Assembly: GCF_001890925.1 (NCBI RefSeq)
Contig: NZ_MLCB01000172.1
Coordinates: 1-64,000 of the forward strand
DNA: 64,000 nucleotides
Source of the DNA: Planktotalea frisia
Lineage (GTDB): Bacteria > Pseudomonadota > Alphaproteobacteria > Rhodobacterales > Rhodobacteraceae
Direction: 5' to 3'
A program made the translations under genes and the position numbers. Below, piece after piece: positions 1 through 9,405 of the stretch. Under the pieces are notes generated by a model, which did no database searches, was not told the DNA's origin, and was given only the letters and a program-made list of their open reading frames with translations. Every line of letters starts with the position of its first letter. Within the stretch, counting starts at the first letter, position 1.

Positions 1-196
1 CGGATCATGCGGTTAGCTGAATCGTTCTACGGTCAGACGTCAACCCGTCAAAAGTCGGGTGCTCGAGGACTCTGTGTATAGAGGTAACATGCGGCAAAAT
101 TAAGTCAATTTGAGCGAATGTTACTTGCCCTCTCGAAGGGCATTCCGCACTGGACCTGTGATTCTTTTGCCAACAAATCGAAGGTTTTCCTCTGAC
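1..196. other. Window-edge stretch downstream of folA, no gene recognised
   Basis: No convincing gene is visible. The plus frame beginning at base 1 stays open only to a TAG at 79-81, too short to tell whether it is the tail of a gene cut by the window edge. A small hairpin (TGCCCT, loop CTCGA, AGGGCA, 126-142) lies about 55 nt after the folA stop. It has no T-run behind it on the minus strand, so it is at best a weak terminator for folA. Confidence 0.4.
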
Positions 197-673
197 TTAA
201 CTGCGCAAATACTCAAAAACTGTGCAACTTGGCGCATCCTGCCTCAAATGCGTTTCACCTACGATTTGCCAGCTTTCTGGCGGAATTTCCGGGAAAAAGA
301 CGTCAGGATCGTTCACTTCTAAATCAACCTCAGTGATCAAAAGCCGGTCTGCGATCTCAATCATTTCGCGATAAATCCCAGCGCCACCAATCCCGTAAAC
401 ACGCCGATAGCCCTGCGCGTAAGCCGCATCCACAGCTTGTGTAACACTGTTACAAATCAGCTCTGCTCCACAATTTTGCGAAGAGACCACGATGTTCAAA
501 CGGTTCTTCAATGGCTTGAATGGCAGGCTGTCCCACGTGTTGCGCCCCATGATGATAGCGCCGCCAAGGGTTTCGCGTTTGAAGAATTGCAAATCCTCTG
601 GCGCGTACCAAGGGATTTCATTGCCTTTGCCGATGGCCCCGTTTTTGTCGCGTGCAACTACCAAAGAAATCAT
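197..673 (-). CDS. folA: Dihydrofolate reductase
   Basis: Reduces dihydrofolate to tetrahydrofolate with NADPH, in the cytoplasm. The 158-residue length is normal for bacterial DHFR. The N-terminus carries the substrate loop ending at Trp22. The catalytic acid is Asp27, in PEDLQFF. The NADPH-binding MGRNTW segment is at 42-47 and a GGAGIY motif near 97. The ATG lies 3 nt after the thyA stop, so the two genes are almost certainly cotranscribed. This fits their biochemistry: ThyA makes dihydrofolate while making dTMP, and FolA regenerates tetrahydrofolate. The identification is secure. Confidence 0.96.
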   Translation of the reverse strand: MISLVVARDKNGAIGKGNEIPWYAPEDLQFFKRETLGGAIIMGRNTWDSLPFKPLKNRLNIVVSSQNCGAELICNSVTQAVDAAYAQGYRRVYGIGGAGIYREMIEIADRLLITEVDLEVNDPDVFFPEIPPESWQIVGETHLRQDAPSCTVFEYLRS

Positions 674-676
674 CCG

Positions 677-1474
677 CTACACCGCCACGGGTGCACGAAT
701 CGCGGCATCAGGACCGTAGCCGATGATCTCAAAATCATCATATGTGAAGTCAAAGATTGAGCTGACTTGACGCTTGATCCGTAGCTTGGGCAATGCTTTT
801 GGGGTACGTGCAAGTTGCGTTTGCACCTGCTCCATATGGTTGGAATAAATATGCGCATCGCCGATCGAATGTATGAAATCGCCCGGCTCGTAACCCGTCA
901 CATGGGCAAGCATATGCAGCAAAAGCGCGTAAGATGCGATGTTGAAGGGCACCCCAAGGAACATATCAGCAGAGCGTTGATAGAGCTGGAGGTGCAGCTT
1001 GCCCCCCGCGATGCGCACTTGCCAAAGCGTGTGGCACGGCGGCAGCGCCATGTCTGCGATTTCTGCGGGGTTCCACGCGGATACGATCAGGCGGCGACTG
1101 TCTGGGGTGTTCTTGATCGCGTCAACAAGATCAACGATTTGATCAATGTGACCTTTCTCGTTAGGTGCCGGAAAACGACGCCATTGCGAACCATAAACAG
1201 GACCAAGATCACCATTCTCATCGGCCCATTCATCCCAGATGGAGACGCCATTGTCTTTGAGATACTTGATGTTGGTGTCCCCTGCGAGGAACCATAACAG
1301 TTCGTGGATGATCGATTTCAGGTGCAGCTTCTTAGTCGTGACCAAAGGAAACCCATCAGCCATTGGGTAACGGCATTGCATCCCAAAATGCGAGATCGTG
1401 CCTGTGCCGGTGCGGTCCGTCGACTGAACGCCGAGTTCCAACACGTCGCGCAAGGCTTGATGATACTGCTTCAT
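677..1474 (-). CDS. thyA: Thymidylate synthase
   Basis: Methylates dUMP to dTMP using methylene-tetrahydrofolate. The reading frame is open further upstream to 1684, but I chose the ATG at 1474. It gives 265 residues, the usual ThyA length, begins with the family-typical [12 protein letters not shown], and has a GGGGAG ribosome-binding site just upstream. The longer extension overlaps glpK and looks non-coding. The catalytic cysteine is Cys147 in LPPCHTLWQ. The dUMP-binding Arg of the RTGTGT stretch is near residue 21, and the RSAD..LGVPFN segment is present. folA follows after 3 nt, and glpK lies 40 nt upstream on the same strand. Confidence 0.97.
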   Translation of the reverse strand: MKQYHQALRDVLELGVQSTDRTGTGTISHFGMQCRYPMADGFPLVTTKKLHLKSIIHELLWFLAGDTNIKYLKDNGVSIWDEWADENGDLGPVYGSQWRRFPAPNEKGHIDQIVDLVDAIKNTPDSRRLIVSAWNPAEIADMALPPCHTLWQVRIAGGKLHLQLYQRSADMFLGVPFNIASYALLLHMLAHVTGYEPGDFIHSIGDAHIYSNHMEQVQTQLARTPKALPKLRIKRQVSSIFDFTYDDFEIIGYGPDAAIRAPVAV

Positions 1475-1514
1475 GGCATTCTCCCCAGAATACGCGGTGC
1501 TTAACGCGCGCGGC

Positions 1515-2999
1515 TCAGACCGACAAGGTCGCTTGGACCGCTCGTCCCCACCGCGCATAGCGTTTCGCGCGCATGGCCTCATCCATGCTTGGCTCGAATT
1601 TACGCTCCAACGCCCAAGTCGCGGCGAATTCTTCCATAGGTGGATAAATTCCAGCGCGTTGCCCAGCGAGCCAGGCAGCGCCAAGCGCTGTGGTTTCGAG
1701 CACTTCAGGGCGATCCACAGGTGCGCCCAAGATATCAGAGAGGAACTGCATCGCCCAGTCCGACGCGCTCATCCCACCGTCCACACGCAACGCCGCATCT
1801 TCGGCATTCGGCCAATCCGCGTGCATCGCCTCTAACAAATCGCGCGTCTGAAACCCGACACTTTCCAACGCGGCCTTTGCCATTTCTTCTGGGCCAGAAT
1901 TTCGAGTCAGACCGTAAATCGCGCCGCGACATTCCGCGTTCCAATAAGGCGCGCCAAGACCTGTGAACGCTGGCACAAGCACGACATCTTGTCCTGCATC
2001 GGCTTTGTCAGCGAGCGGCTGCGTTTCTTTCGCATCACGGATAATTTTCAATCCATCACGCAGCCATTGCACAACGGCACCCGCAATAAAGATTGAGCCT
2101 TCCAGCGCATAAGTCGGTTTACCATCAAGCTGGTAAGCGATTGTTGTTAATAGACGATTCTTTGATGTGACGGGATCATCTCCAGTATTTAGCAGTGCAA
2201 AACATCCAGTGCCGTAGGTCGACTTCAACATCCCTGGCTTGAAACACGCCTGCCCCACTGTCGCCGCCTGTTGATCACCTGCAACCCCTAAGATTGGGAT
2301 CTCGCGTCCAAACAAATCAGCACGCGTGACGCCAAAATTAGCTGCGCAATCTTTGACTTCTGGCAGCATGTTCATCGGGATATCAAGCAGATCGCACATG
2401 GTCTTTGACCAGCGCCCTTTACGAATATCATAGAGCATCGTTCGCGCCGCGTTGGTGGCGTCAGTGACATGTGATTTGCCACCCGTTAGATTCCAAATCA
2501 CCCAACTGTCAATCGTGCCAAACGCCAGCTCGCCCGCCTCCGCACGTGCGCGCGCACCTTCAACATTGTCGAGCAACCATTTGAGTTTTGTCGCGCTGAA
2601 ATAGGGATCAAGCAGTAGGCCAGTGCGCTCTGTCACCATCGGCTCATGCCCCGCCGCTTTCAACGTTTGGCACAACTCAGACGTTCTTCGGTCCTGCCAA
2701 ACAATTGCGCGGTGGATGGCTTTGCCGGTTTTGCGATCCCAGATGACTGTAGTTTCACGCTGATTGGTGATTCCAATCGCGGCAATCTCGTCCGCGCTGA
2801 TGCCAGCTTTTTCAATCGCCCCACGACAAGTCGATGCGGTTGTGGACCACAGATCACTGGCCTCATGTTCGACCCAACCGCTTTGTGGGAAGTGCTGTTC
2901 AAACTCTTCCTGAGCCGACGCAACAGGGACCATGTCAGAGCCAAAAAGAATGGCGCGGGTCGAGGTCGTGCCTTGGTCAATCGCAAGAATATGGGTCAT
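1515..2999 (-). CDS. glpK: Glycerol kinase
   Basis: Phosphorylates glycerol to sn-glycerol 3-phosphate with ATP, in the cytoplasm. The 494 residues match the FGGY-family GlpK length. The N-terminal DQGTTSTRA phosphate-binding motif is at about 8-16, followed by WVEHEA, NQRET, the mid-protein GDQQAA and TYGTGC motifs and the C-terminal VDGGMS loop. The start is only 21 nt after the TRAP large-permease stop, so glpK is probably read on the TRAP transcript. No glpD or glpF is in the window. The pairing suggests that the TRAP substrate or its breakdown may yield glycerol, but this is inference. Confidence 0.95.
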   Translation of the reverse strand: MTHILAIDQGTTSTRAILFGSDMVPVASAQEEFEQHFPQSGWVEHEASDLWSTTASTCRGAIEKAGISADEIAAIGITNQRETTVIWDRKTGKAIHRAIVWQDRRTSELCQTLKAAGHEPMVTERTGLLLDPYFSATKLKWLLDNVEGARARAEAGELAFGTIDSWVIWNLTGGKSHVTDATNAARTMLYDIRKGRWSKTMCDLLDIPMNMLPEVKDCAANFGVTRADLFGREIPILGVAGDQQAATVGQACFKPGMLKSTYGTGCFALLNTGDDPVTSKNRLLTTIAYQLDGKPTYALEGSIFIAGAVVQWLRDGLKIIRDAKETQPLADKADAGQDVVLVPAFTGLGAPYWNAECRGAIYGLTRNSGPEEMAKAALESVGFQTRDLLEAMHADWPNAEDAALRVDGGMSASDWAMQFLSDILGAPVDRPEVLETTALGAAWLAGQRAGIYPPMEEFAATWALERKFEPSMDEAMRAKRYARWGRAVQATLSV

Positions 3000-3020
3000 G
3001 AAGTCGTCCGTTATCTAAAT

Positions 3021-4421
3021 TTAGGAAGCGAGCGAGGGCAGCCAAAGCACGATGCCTGGAAACGCCACAAGCAATGCGATTGTAATGCCATCAGCAATAA
3101 AGAACGGGGTCACACCGCGAAAGACGTCTTGAACAGTCAAATCATCACGCACGCCCGCAACCACAAAACAATTAAGGCCAATGGGCGGGGTGATCAAACA
3201 AAACTCCGCCATCTTCACCACCAAAATACCGAACCAGATCGCACACATGGGGCCAGACATGCCAAACGCACTATCCGCGGCACTCACCAATTCACCACCG
3301 TTCAATGCCATCACCGCAGGGTAAACCACAGGCAAGGTCAGCAAAAGCATGCCAATCGCGTCCATGAACATGCCGAGCACCGCATAGGCCAGCAAAATGC
3401 AGATCAGGATGGTTAAAGGCGCCATCTCAAGCCCTGTGATCCAGTCCGAAAACGCAACCGGCAATTTCGCGAATCCCAAGAAGCGCACATAGATCAAAAC
3501 GCCCCAGATGATTGTAAAGATCATCACTGTCAGTTTGGCAGTCTCGAGCAGTGCTTCTTTCAGTTTCGCCCAGCGCATACCGCGATAAAGCGCCATGCAG
3601 AAAATGATGAAGGCTCCAATTGCGCCGCCCTCTGTAGCAGTGCCCCATGCGTCGCCGAACGGGTTGTAGACAAAGAAAATGATGATCACGACCACGGCCA
3701 CAATGGGCAGCGCTGGCGGCAAGGATTCAAAGCGTTCGCGCCAAGTGAAACCACCCACCGGCGGGCCGATATTCTTGAACCCCAGTGCAAGGCCGATAAT
3801 CAGAATGGCATAAACAAACGCTGAAAACACACCCGGAATAAAGCCTGCAAGCAGCAGTTTTCCCACGTCCTGTTCGACGATAATCGCATAGATTACGAGG
3901 ATCGCGGAAGGTGGAATAAGCGACGCGAGCGTACCACCTGCGGCGACAACGCCCGCTGCGAAGGCTTTGTTATAACCCACTTTCAGCATCTCAGGGATGG
4001 CGATGCGGGCGAAAACAGCGGCCGTCGCAACGGATGCACCGGACACCGCGGCAAAGCCAGCCGTGGCAAAAACAGTGGCAACTGCAAGACCGCCGGGAAC
4101 CCAAGCAATCCAACGCTTTGCAGCTTCAAAGAGCGCGACTGTCAGCTTTGCGTGATAGGCAAGATATCCGATCAGAATGAATACTGGGATCAGGCTCAAA
4201 ACCTGTGCTGACACCTTTGAATGCGGGGTCAGGCCTGCAACTTTGACGCTGATTTCCACAGCTTTCCAAAACCGGTCTGGGTCATAGTCAAACCCGTTCC
4301 AGCGCAGCCAGACAAGACCGACAAATCCCGCGAGACCTGCCGCGAAGGCCACGCGCATACCGAGCAGAACAAAAACCAGCATGCCGCCGCTGACCCATAG
4401 GCCAATTTCAATGGGTTCCAT
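3021..4421 (-). CDS. dctM: TRAP transporter large permease (DctM family)
   Basis: Large membrane subunit of a tripartite ATP-independent periplasmic transporter, which carries out sodium-coupled uptake of an organic acid or related solute handed over by the binding protein. The 466-residue protein is hydrophobic almost throughout, with about a dozen membrane segments. It contains family segments such as GGTLASLIPPSAILVIYAII and a C-terminal ITPPIGLNCFVV. Its ATG overlaps the stop of the small permease (TGATG), showing tight translational coupling. The substrate cannot be read from the sequence. dctM is used here as a family label. Confidence 0.92.
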   Translation of the reverse strand: MEPIEIGLWVSGGMLVFVLLGMRVAFAAGLAGFVGLVWLRWNGFDYDPDRFWKAVEISVKVAGLTPHSKVSAQVLSLIPVFILIGYLAYHAKLTVALFEAAKRWIAWVPGGLAVATVFATAGFAAVSGASVATAAVFARIAIPEMLKVGYNKAFAAGVVAAGGTLASLIPPSAILVIYAIIVEQDVGKLLLAGFIPGVFSAFVYAILIIGLALGFKNIGPPVGGFTWRERFESLPPALPIVAVVVIIIFFVYNPFGDAWGTATEGGAIGAFIIFCMALYRGMRWAKLKEALLETAKLTVMIFTIIWGVLIYVRFLGFAKLPVAFSDWITGLEMAPLTILICILLAYAVLGMFMDAIGMLLLTLPVVYPAVMALNGGELVSAADSAFGMSGPMCAIWFGILVVKMAEFCLITPPIGLNCFVVAGVRDDLTVQDVFRGVTPFFIADGITIALLVAFPGIVLWLPSLAS

Positions 4422-5050
4422 CAGTCTTCTCCCATCAAAGATTTGGCTTCAATTTCAGCTTGTTCCGCGACAGTTAAGGTTAATGGCACGGCCACTGGAT
4501 TTTCCAAACCTAACACAAGGGCGCGTCCGTAGCCGACAGCTTGCAAGATCAAGCGTGCACTCAGGATAGCGAAAGCAAAAGGCACGACAAGTTTTGACGG
4601 CCAGATCGGAATGCCCACATCAATTGAACTGTCGCGACTACAAAGTGGTCTCGCACAGTCAAAGGAGCGATCAAAATGCTCCCAAGCGCCCCATGTGAGC
4701 GCGACGATCAGCAATAAAATCAACAAAACAGAGATCAGCTCAAACAGCCAAAGCACGCGACCTTTCAAGACAGAAACGAGCATGTCCATACGAATATGCG
4801 TCCCATCGCGCTGCACGTATGACACGCCCATGATCGCAATGATCGGCATCGCCGCTTCGATATAATCTACATAACCCATCATCGGAGAGGCGAAAAATTT
4901 ACGCCCCGTGACGGAATAAACCGCCAAAAACATCAGCGAAAAAATTGCGAGGCCGCTCAGCAGCGCGCAGAATTTCTCAAGCGGAAGAAGGGTGCGGTCG
5001 AGCCTGCTCAGCAAGCTGGAATCTTCAAGGACGGCTGCGGAGCCTGCCAT
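4421..5050 (-). CDS. dctQ: TRAP transporter small permease (DctQ family)
   Basis: Small membrane subunit of the TRAP transporter, expected to pair with the large permease. It has 209 residues with four hydrophobic segments (roughly 30-55, 65-85, 103-125 and 150-175), the usual DctQ topology. The middle holds an insertion containing several cysteines (SFDCARPLCSRDSS), which is unusual and might form a disulfide on the periplasmic side. The gene lies between the binding protein and the large permease and shares a TGATG stop/start with the latter. Confidence 0.88.
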   Translation of the reverse strand: MAGSAAVLEDSSLLSRLDRTLLPLEKFCALLSGLAIFSLMFLAVYSVTGRKFFASPMMGYVDYIEAAMPIIAIMGVSYVQRDGTHIRMDMLVSVLKGRVLWLFELISVLLILLLIVALTWGAWEHFDRSFDCARPLCSRDSSIDVGIPIWPSKLVVPFAFAILSARLILQAVGYGRALVLGLENPVAVPLTLTVAEQAEIEAKSLMGED

Positions 5051-5096
5051 GTGTTTAATCCCGAAATGTTAGGAAATTGAGTGGTATGCAAAAGAA

Positions 5097-5120
5097 GGGT
5101 GCGTGGTTTCCCACGCCCCT
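5097..5120 (-). terminator. Hairpin between TRAP binding-protein and small-permease genes
   Basis: On the minus strand, just after the dctP stop, a GC-rich stem (GCGTGG pairing with CCACGC, 5101-5106 with 5111-5116, plus extra G-C pairs below a mismatch) closes a four-base loop. It is followed by a T-rich run (CTTCTTTT). It could act as a partial terminator or mRNA-stabilising hairpin giving more binding protein than permease, a common arrangement in such operons. Confidence 0.5.
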
Positions 5121-5131
5121 CCCCGCTTCAC

Positions 5132-6142
5132 TTACATCTTCGCGTCGGCAAGCGCTTTCACGACAAGATCATAAAGCTCTTGGCCTGGCAGGCCTTGCGC
5201 TTCCATGTCTTTGATCCATTCATCGCGAATTGGATCAGCCGCTTTCGCGCGGAACTCAGCGATTACGTCATCCGCAATCTCAACTTTTTCAACGTTTTTC
5301 TCGGCCAATACCGAATCCCAACGTCCCAAAAGCTCGGCATAGTTCGCCAAGTAGTGATCCAACGATTCCTGGACAGAGCTATCGAGCGCTTCGCGGTGCT
5401 CATCGCTCAAGCTCTCATAGGCGTCGATATTCACCACAACTGGGCAGTTCACCGTGCCGGGGTTCAGGTTGGCCGTCCACCAAGTCGCTTGGTTGATCGT
5501 GCCAAAGCTTAGGTGTGCGTGCTGAGCGAACGCGACTGTATCCACAACGCCGCCTTCCATCGCTTGATAAGCTTCTGTCGCCGTTACCGATGTTGGAACC
5601 GCGCCAACGGCTGCAAACGCATTGCCGATACCGCCTGTTGCACGCACACGCATGCCTTCAAAGTCGCTCAAAGTTTTGCGTGCTTCGCCTGTGCCAACCA
5701 AGTTATACTGTGGCATGGGCGAGGTCATCAAAAGCTTTGCGTTCCACTGCGCCATTTCTTCTGTTGCCGCTGGATGCGCGTAAACCGCTTTGGAAACCGC
5801 GACTTCCTGCTCTAAGTTCTCAACACCCAAGAAAGGCAGTTCCAGAACTGTGATCACGCGGTTCTTGTCGCGGTGATAGCCCGCACAGAATTGCGCCATC
5901 TCGAACGCGCCGATAGAGATACCATCAAGGTTCTCGCGGTTCTTGGACAGACCACCATAAGAGACGTTCATTGTGAACTCGCCATTGGTCTTTTCAGAGA
6001 CGAGTTCCGCCAGTTTCTCAACATGCTCGGTGAACGCGCGGCGCTTGCCCCAGACAGAGACGTTCCATTCTGTAGCAGCGGCTTCCGCACCCAAAGATGC
6101 GATAAAGGCGGCGCCAACGAGCTTTGCAGATAAGTGTTTCAT
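5132..6142 (-). CDS. dctP: TRAP transporter periplasmic solute-binding protein (DctP family)
   Basis: Captures the substrate in the periplasm and delivers it to the TRAP permeases. The frame is open to 6277, but the ATG at 6142 is preferred. It has a GGGAGAAG ribosome-binding site and starts with a signal peptide (MKHLSAKLVGAAFIASLG...AAA, cleavage near residue 23). The 336-residue length is normal. The family core MRVRATGGIGNAFAAVGAVP followed by EAYQAMEGGVVDTVAF is present, including the arginine that usually binds the substrate carboxylate or other anion. The gene is first in dctPQM, downstream of the LacI-type regulator on the same strand. The substrate is unknown. Confidence 0.92.
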   Translation of the reverse strand: MKHLSAKLVGAAFIASLGAEAAATEWNVSVWGKRRAFTEHVEKLAELVSEKTNGEFTMNVSYGGLSKNRENLDGISIGAFEMAQFCAGYHRDKNRVITVLELPFLGVENLEQEVAVSKAVYAHPAATEEMAQWNAKLLMTSPMPQYNLVGTGEARKTLSDFEGMRVRATGGIGNAFAAVGAVPTSVTATEAYQAMEGGVVDTVAFAQHAHLSFGTINQATWWTANLNPGTVNCPVVVNIDAYESLSDEHREALDSSVQESLDHYLANYAELLGRWDSVLAEKNVEKVEIADDVIAEFRAKAADPIRDEWIKDMEAQGLPGQELYDLVVKALADAKM

Positions 6143-6225
6143 AGTCTTCTCCCAGTTTTTTGATTGAGCAAAGCTTAACGTCCACCCCGCTCGACGCAAC
6201 GGGATTCGTGGAAATTCGCTAAATG

Positions 6226-7254
6226 TTAGGCCATGAACCTTGCGCTGGACGCGCGCACGACCAATTCCGGCATGCAATGCAAATTCGCAATGCCCGCTTC
6301 TTTCTGAGTGATTGCGTTGGCAAGCGCTTGACCTGCCTCTTGCCCGATGCGCACTGCGGGCAGGCGCACAGTGCTGAGCGGCGGCTCAATTTCTGACGAT
6401 CCTTTGAAATCGCCGATCCCGACAATCGACACATTTGCAGGCACGCTTAACCCGCAAGCCTGCGCGCCATAAAGCGCGCCAGTGGCAAGGATGTCATTGC
6501 CGCAAATAATGGCGCTCGGCCGTTTTTGGCGGGATAAAAGTGCGGACGTATCGCGCTTGGACGCAGAAATCGAATAGACCGTTTCCAATTGCCATTCTGG
6601 CCGAACCTCAACGCCCGCGTTTGCGAGCGCCTCCATAACACCCAACTTGCGGCCTTGAGCACGATCATTGCCGCTCACGGGTGGAAACATACAGGCGATG
6701 TCACGGTGACCAAGGCTTAGAATATGCTCTGCAATCAACCTCCCCGCCAGATGATTATCTGCACCAATACAAGGAAGTCGTGCGGCTTCGCTGTGGTTCC
6801 AAATCAAAACTGCGGGAATGGCTTGGCTCTCGATCAGTTGAAACACCGCCTCATCATGCTCTAAGCCCGTCAGGACCACACCGTCCACGCGATGTTCTAA
6901 AAACTTGCGCAGCACCGCATATTCCTGCTTGGCGCTGTATCCGTGAGAGGCAAGCAAGATCGTAAATCCCTGCGTCTCAACCGCGTCGGAAAAGGCTTGC
7001 ACCACCTCGGCAAAGATCGCGTGATCAATCGTCGGAACAAGAACACCGATCGTTCCAGACCGTATCCCATGTATGGTTTGCGCGGCGCGATTGCGGATGT
7101 AGCCTTGCTTGCGCACAGCGGAATCAATGCGGCGACGGGTCGAGGATTTCAGCAATTCAGGATGATTAAAGTAACGAGACACCGTCGAAGCAGAGACCTT
7201 TGCCGCCTTGGCGACACTAATGATATCCGCTTTTTTCTTATCCTTATCAGACAC
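6226..7254 (-). CDS. LacI/GalR-family transcriptional regulator
   Basis: One-component DNA-binding regulator of 342 residues. The N-terminal helix-turn-helix and hinge region lie at about 10-60 (DIISVAKAAKVSASTVSRYF and onward), followed by a periplasmic-binding-protein-like effector domain (GTIGVLVPTIDHAIFAEVV and beyond). The start is GTG at 7254. The gene sits between two transport systems, divergent from tctABC and upstream of dctPQM on its own strand, so it could control either or both. A LacI-type operator candidate is in the 101-nt divergent gap. The effector is unknown; a metabolite of the TTT or TRAP substrate is the obvious guess. Confidence 0.9.
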   Translation of the reverse strand: MSDKDKKKADIISVAKAAKVSASTVSRYFNHPELLKSSTRRRIDSAVRKQGYIRNRAAQTIHGIRSGTIGVLVPTIDHAIFAEVVQAFSDAVETQGFTILLASHGYSAKQEYAVLRKFLEHRVDGVVLTGLEHDEAVFQLIESQAIPAVLIWNHSEAARLPCIGADNHLAGRLIAEHILSLGHRDIACMFPPVSGNDRAQGRKLGVMEALANAGVEVRPEWQLETVYSISASKRDTSALLSRQKRPSAIICGNDILATGALYGAQACGLSVPANVSIVGIGDFKGSSEIEPPLSTVRLPAVRIGQEAGQALANAITQKEAGIANLHCMPELVVRASSARFMA

Positions 7255-7280
7255 CTAACACCCCAAATTCAGTCATTTTA

Positions 7281-7306
7281 TGAAAACATTTGCAAAACTA
7301 TTTTCA
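7281..7306. promoter_or_regulatory. Candidate LacI-family operator in the divergent promoter region
   Basis: TGAAAACATTTGCA (7281-7294) fits the common LacI/GalR operator pattern TGNAANCGNTTNCA at every fixed position except the central G, which is A. A second imperfect dyad, TGCAAAAC/TATTTTCA, overlaps it (7291-7306), and the outermost TGAAAA and TTTTCA arms pair exactly. The site lies about 25 nt upstream of the regulator start and 50-75 nt upstream of tctA, a suitable place for control in both directions. Confidence 0.5.
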
Positions 7307-7355
7307 TTGATTAGCGTTAAACGTCAACAGAGCTCGTGTCTGGGGAGGCAAACGC

Positions 7356-8882
7356 TTGGAATTTCTGCTCTATTTCGGCGATGTGTTCACGCCAGTGAAT
7401 TTCGGCCTGCTTCTTATCGGTACGATTGGCGGTTTGATTCTTGGCGCAACGCCTGGTCTTTCACCGACCATGGCCGTCGCTTTGCTTATCCCCTTTACCT
7501 TCAAACTTGAAGCCGCCCAAGGTCTGATCCTCTTGGGCGCGGCCTACACATCGACCGTCGCGGGGGGCGCAGTTTCAGCGATCTTGCTGAAAATTCCGGG
7601 CGCACCTGCCAACATCGCAACCACCCTCGACGGTCATACGATGGCGCAAAAGGGTGAAGGCGCGAAGGCGCTACAACTTTCTTTCATCTCTTCTGCAATT
7701 GGCGGTGTGTTTGGTGTGATGCTGCTGATTTTCCTGACACCTGTGTTGGCTAAATGGGCGTTGGCGTTCGGTCCATCGCATCTGTTCTGGCTCGCAATCC
7801 TTGGCGTCACGATCATCGGCTCGCTCGATTCCAGCAGCGTTGTCAAAGGGTTGCTGTCCGGCTGCATCGGTTTATGGCTGGCGACCATCGGCTTTGACGA
7901 CATCATGGGTGCCCAGCGCTTTATCTTCCATCCAGCCGTGAGCGGCGGCATTAACGTGATTCCCGCCTTGATCGGTCTATTCGCTATTCCGCAAGTCATC
8001 ACGATGTTCGCGAAAGGGCGAAACGATACGTCCGCAGAGGTGATCGAGGTCAAGAAACAGCCCGTCATGGACTCAATCCGCGAAGTGATAAAGCGTAAGC
8101 GCGCCCTTGGCATTGGCACAGCGATTGGCTCTGTGATCGGCCTAATCCCTGGTGTGGGCGGTCAGATCGCGGGGCTTGTGGCGTATGATCAAGCCAAAAA
8201 ATTCAGTCCTGAGCGTGATAAGTTCGGCACGGGCCATTCCGAGGGCGTGATCGCCGCAGAAGCCGCGAACAACGCGATGGTCGGACCAAGTCTAGTGCCA
8301 CTGCTCACTCTCTCCATCCCCGGTTCGCCCACTGCTGCTGTCCTACTTGGCGGACTGTTGATCCATGGCATTTTCCCCGGCTCTGATCTTTTCGACAATC
8401 ACCCTGATGTGGCGTGGACTTTCATCAACTCGATGCTGATCGGGCAGATCCTGATGTGCATCTTTGGGCTCTATGTCGCTGGCCTTGCCGCGAGCGTGGC
8501 GCGGGTTCCGCATTCGGTCATGGCGGCTGTGGTCCTCGGCCTCGCGCTTTTTGGGAGCTATTCGGTGCAGAATTCCATGGGCGATGTCTACGTCATGGCC
8601 TCGCTTGGGATTGGTATGTATTTCCTTGAGCGCTTCGGCTTTTCCGCAGCTCCCTTGGTGCTTGGCCTGATCCTTGGACCCATCGCGGAGGCGAATTTCG
8701 TGCAAGGTTCGATGATCGCGAACGCCACCAACGGCCTTGGCCCCTATTTCATGACTGGCACGCTGAACCTCACGCTGATCGCTGTTGTCATCGCCTCCAT
8801 CGTTTATTCGATTTGGATGGAGCTGCGCCAAGCCCGCTACACCACCAAGGACGACGCTGTCCACAAAGAGGAGGCGCTGTAA
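7356..8882 (+). CDS. tctA: Tripartite tricarboxylate transporter large permease (TctA family)
   Basis: Main membrane subunit of a TTT-family secondary transporter for carboxylates or related anions. It has 508 residues with about 10-12 membrane segments. Two TctA signature stretches are visible: GATPGLSPTMAVALLIPF near residue 28 and IPGVGGQIAGLVAYDQAKK near 265. The start is TTG at 7356, supported by a TGGGGAGG ribosome-binding site at good spacing and by the family-typical beginning MEFLLYFGDVF. It is the first gene of the plus-strand operon, divergent from the LacI-type regulator. tctA is a family label; citrate is not implied as the substrate. Confidence 0.92.
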   Translation: MEFLLYFGDVFTPVNFGLLLIGTIGGLILGATPGLSPTMAVALLIPFTFKLEAAQGLILLGAAYTSTVAGGAVSAILLKIPGAPANIATTLDGHTMAQKGEGAKALQLSFISSAIGGVFGVMLLIFLTPVLAKWALAFGPSHLFWLAILGVTIIGSLDSSSVVKGLLSGCIGLWLATIGFDDIMGAQRFIFHPAVSGGINVIPALIGLFAIPQVITMFAKGRNDTSAEVIEVKKQPVMDSIREVIKRKRALGIGTAIGSVIGLIPGVGGQIAGLVAYDQAKKFSPERDKFGTGHSEGVIAAEAANNAMVGPSLVPLLTLSIPGSPTAAVLLGGLLIHGIFPGSDLFDNHPDVAWTFINSMLIGQILMCIFGLYVAGLAASVARVPHSVMAAVVLGLALFGSYSVQNSMGDVYVMASLGIGMYFLERFGFSAAPLVLGLILGPIAEANFVQGSMIANATNGLGPYFMTGTLNLTLIAVVIASIVYSIWMELRQARYTTKDDAVHKEEAL

Positions 8883-8884
8883 TC

Positions 8885-9349
8885 ATGGCCGATCTGCCCC
8901 GCAATCAGCACATCATCGCTTCTGGCATCGTCGCCGGCGTTGGAATGTCCGTCTGCTACCTAAGTTACACGCAACAACCTGCCGAAGCGTTTACCTTTCC
9001 GCGTCTCATCTCGACCGTGTTTGCGGTGCTGGCGATCTGGACCTTTGGCAAAGCGATTTTGGGCAAAACCAAGGTCGGCAATGGCCTATCGATGGAGGCA
9101 ATGTCGCGCATCACACCGGGTTTGCTGGTGATGCTCGTTTATATCTTTTGGTCCGCCAAAGCGCTTGGCTTTTACACAAGCTCCACAATCGCCTTCTTTG
9201 TACTGCTTAGCCTTTATGATCCTGCCCCGCACGGCGAGATCAAAAGCTGGATCAAACGCGCCCTTATTACGGCTGGCTTTCTAGCTATCATGTACGGACT
9301 CTTCGCGATGCTACTCAATGTCTACACACCGCGAGAGATATTCTTTTGA
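8885..9349 (+). CDS. tctB: Tripartite tricarboxylate transporter small permease (TctB family)
   Basis: Small membrane subunit of the TTT transporter, 154 residues with four hydrophobic segments. The ATG at 8885 is chosen, 2 nt after the tctA stop and giving the usual TctB length. A longer frame from 8813 would overlap tctA and encodes an arginine-rich non-membrane extension. It includes the FTFPRLI segment often seen after the first helix of TctB. Its position between tctA and tctC confirms the call. Confidence 0.85.
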   Translation: MADLPRNQHIIASGIVAGVGMSVCYLSYTQQPAEAFTFPRLISTVFAVLAIWTFGKAILGKTKVGNGLSMEAMSRITPGLLVMLVYIFWSAKALGFYTSSTIAFFVLLSLYDPAPHGEIKSWIKRALITAGFLAIMYGLFAMLLNVYTPREIFF

Positions 9350-9405
9350 CCGACCTGAACCGCAAGAGCGGCAGGCACATATCTAAACCTAGGGAGAACT
9401 AAACA

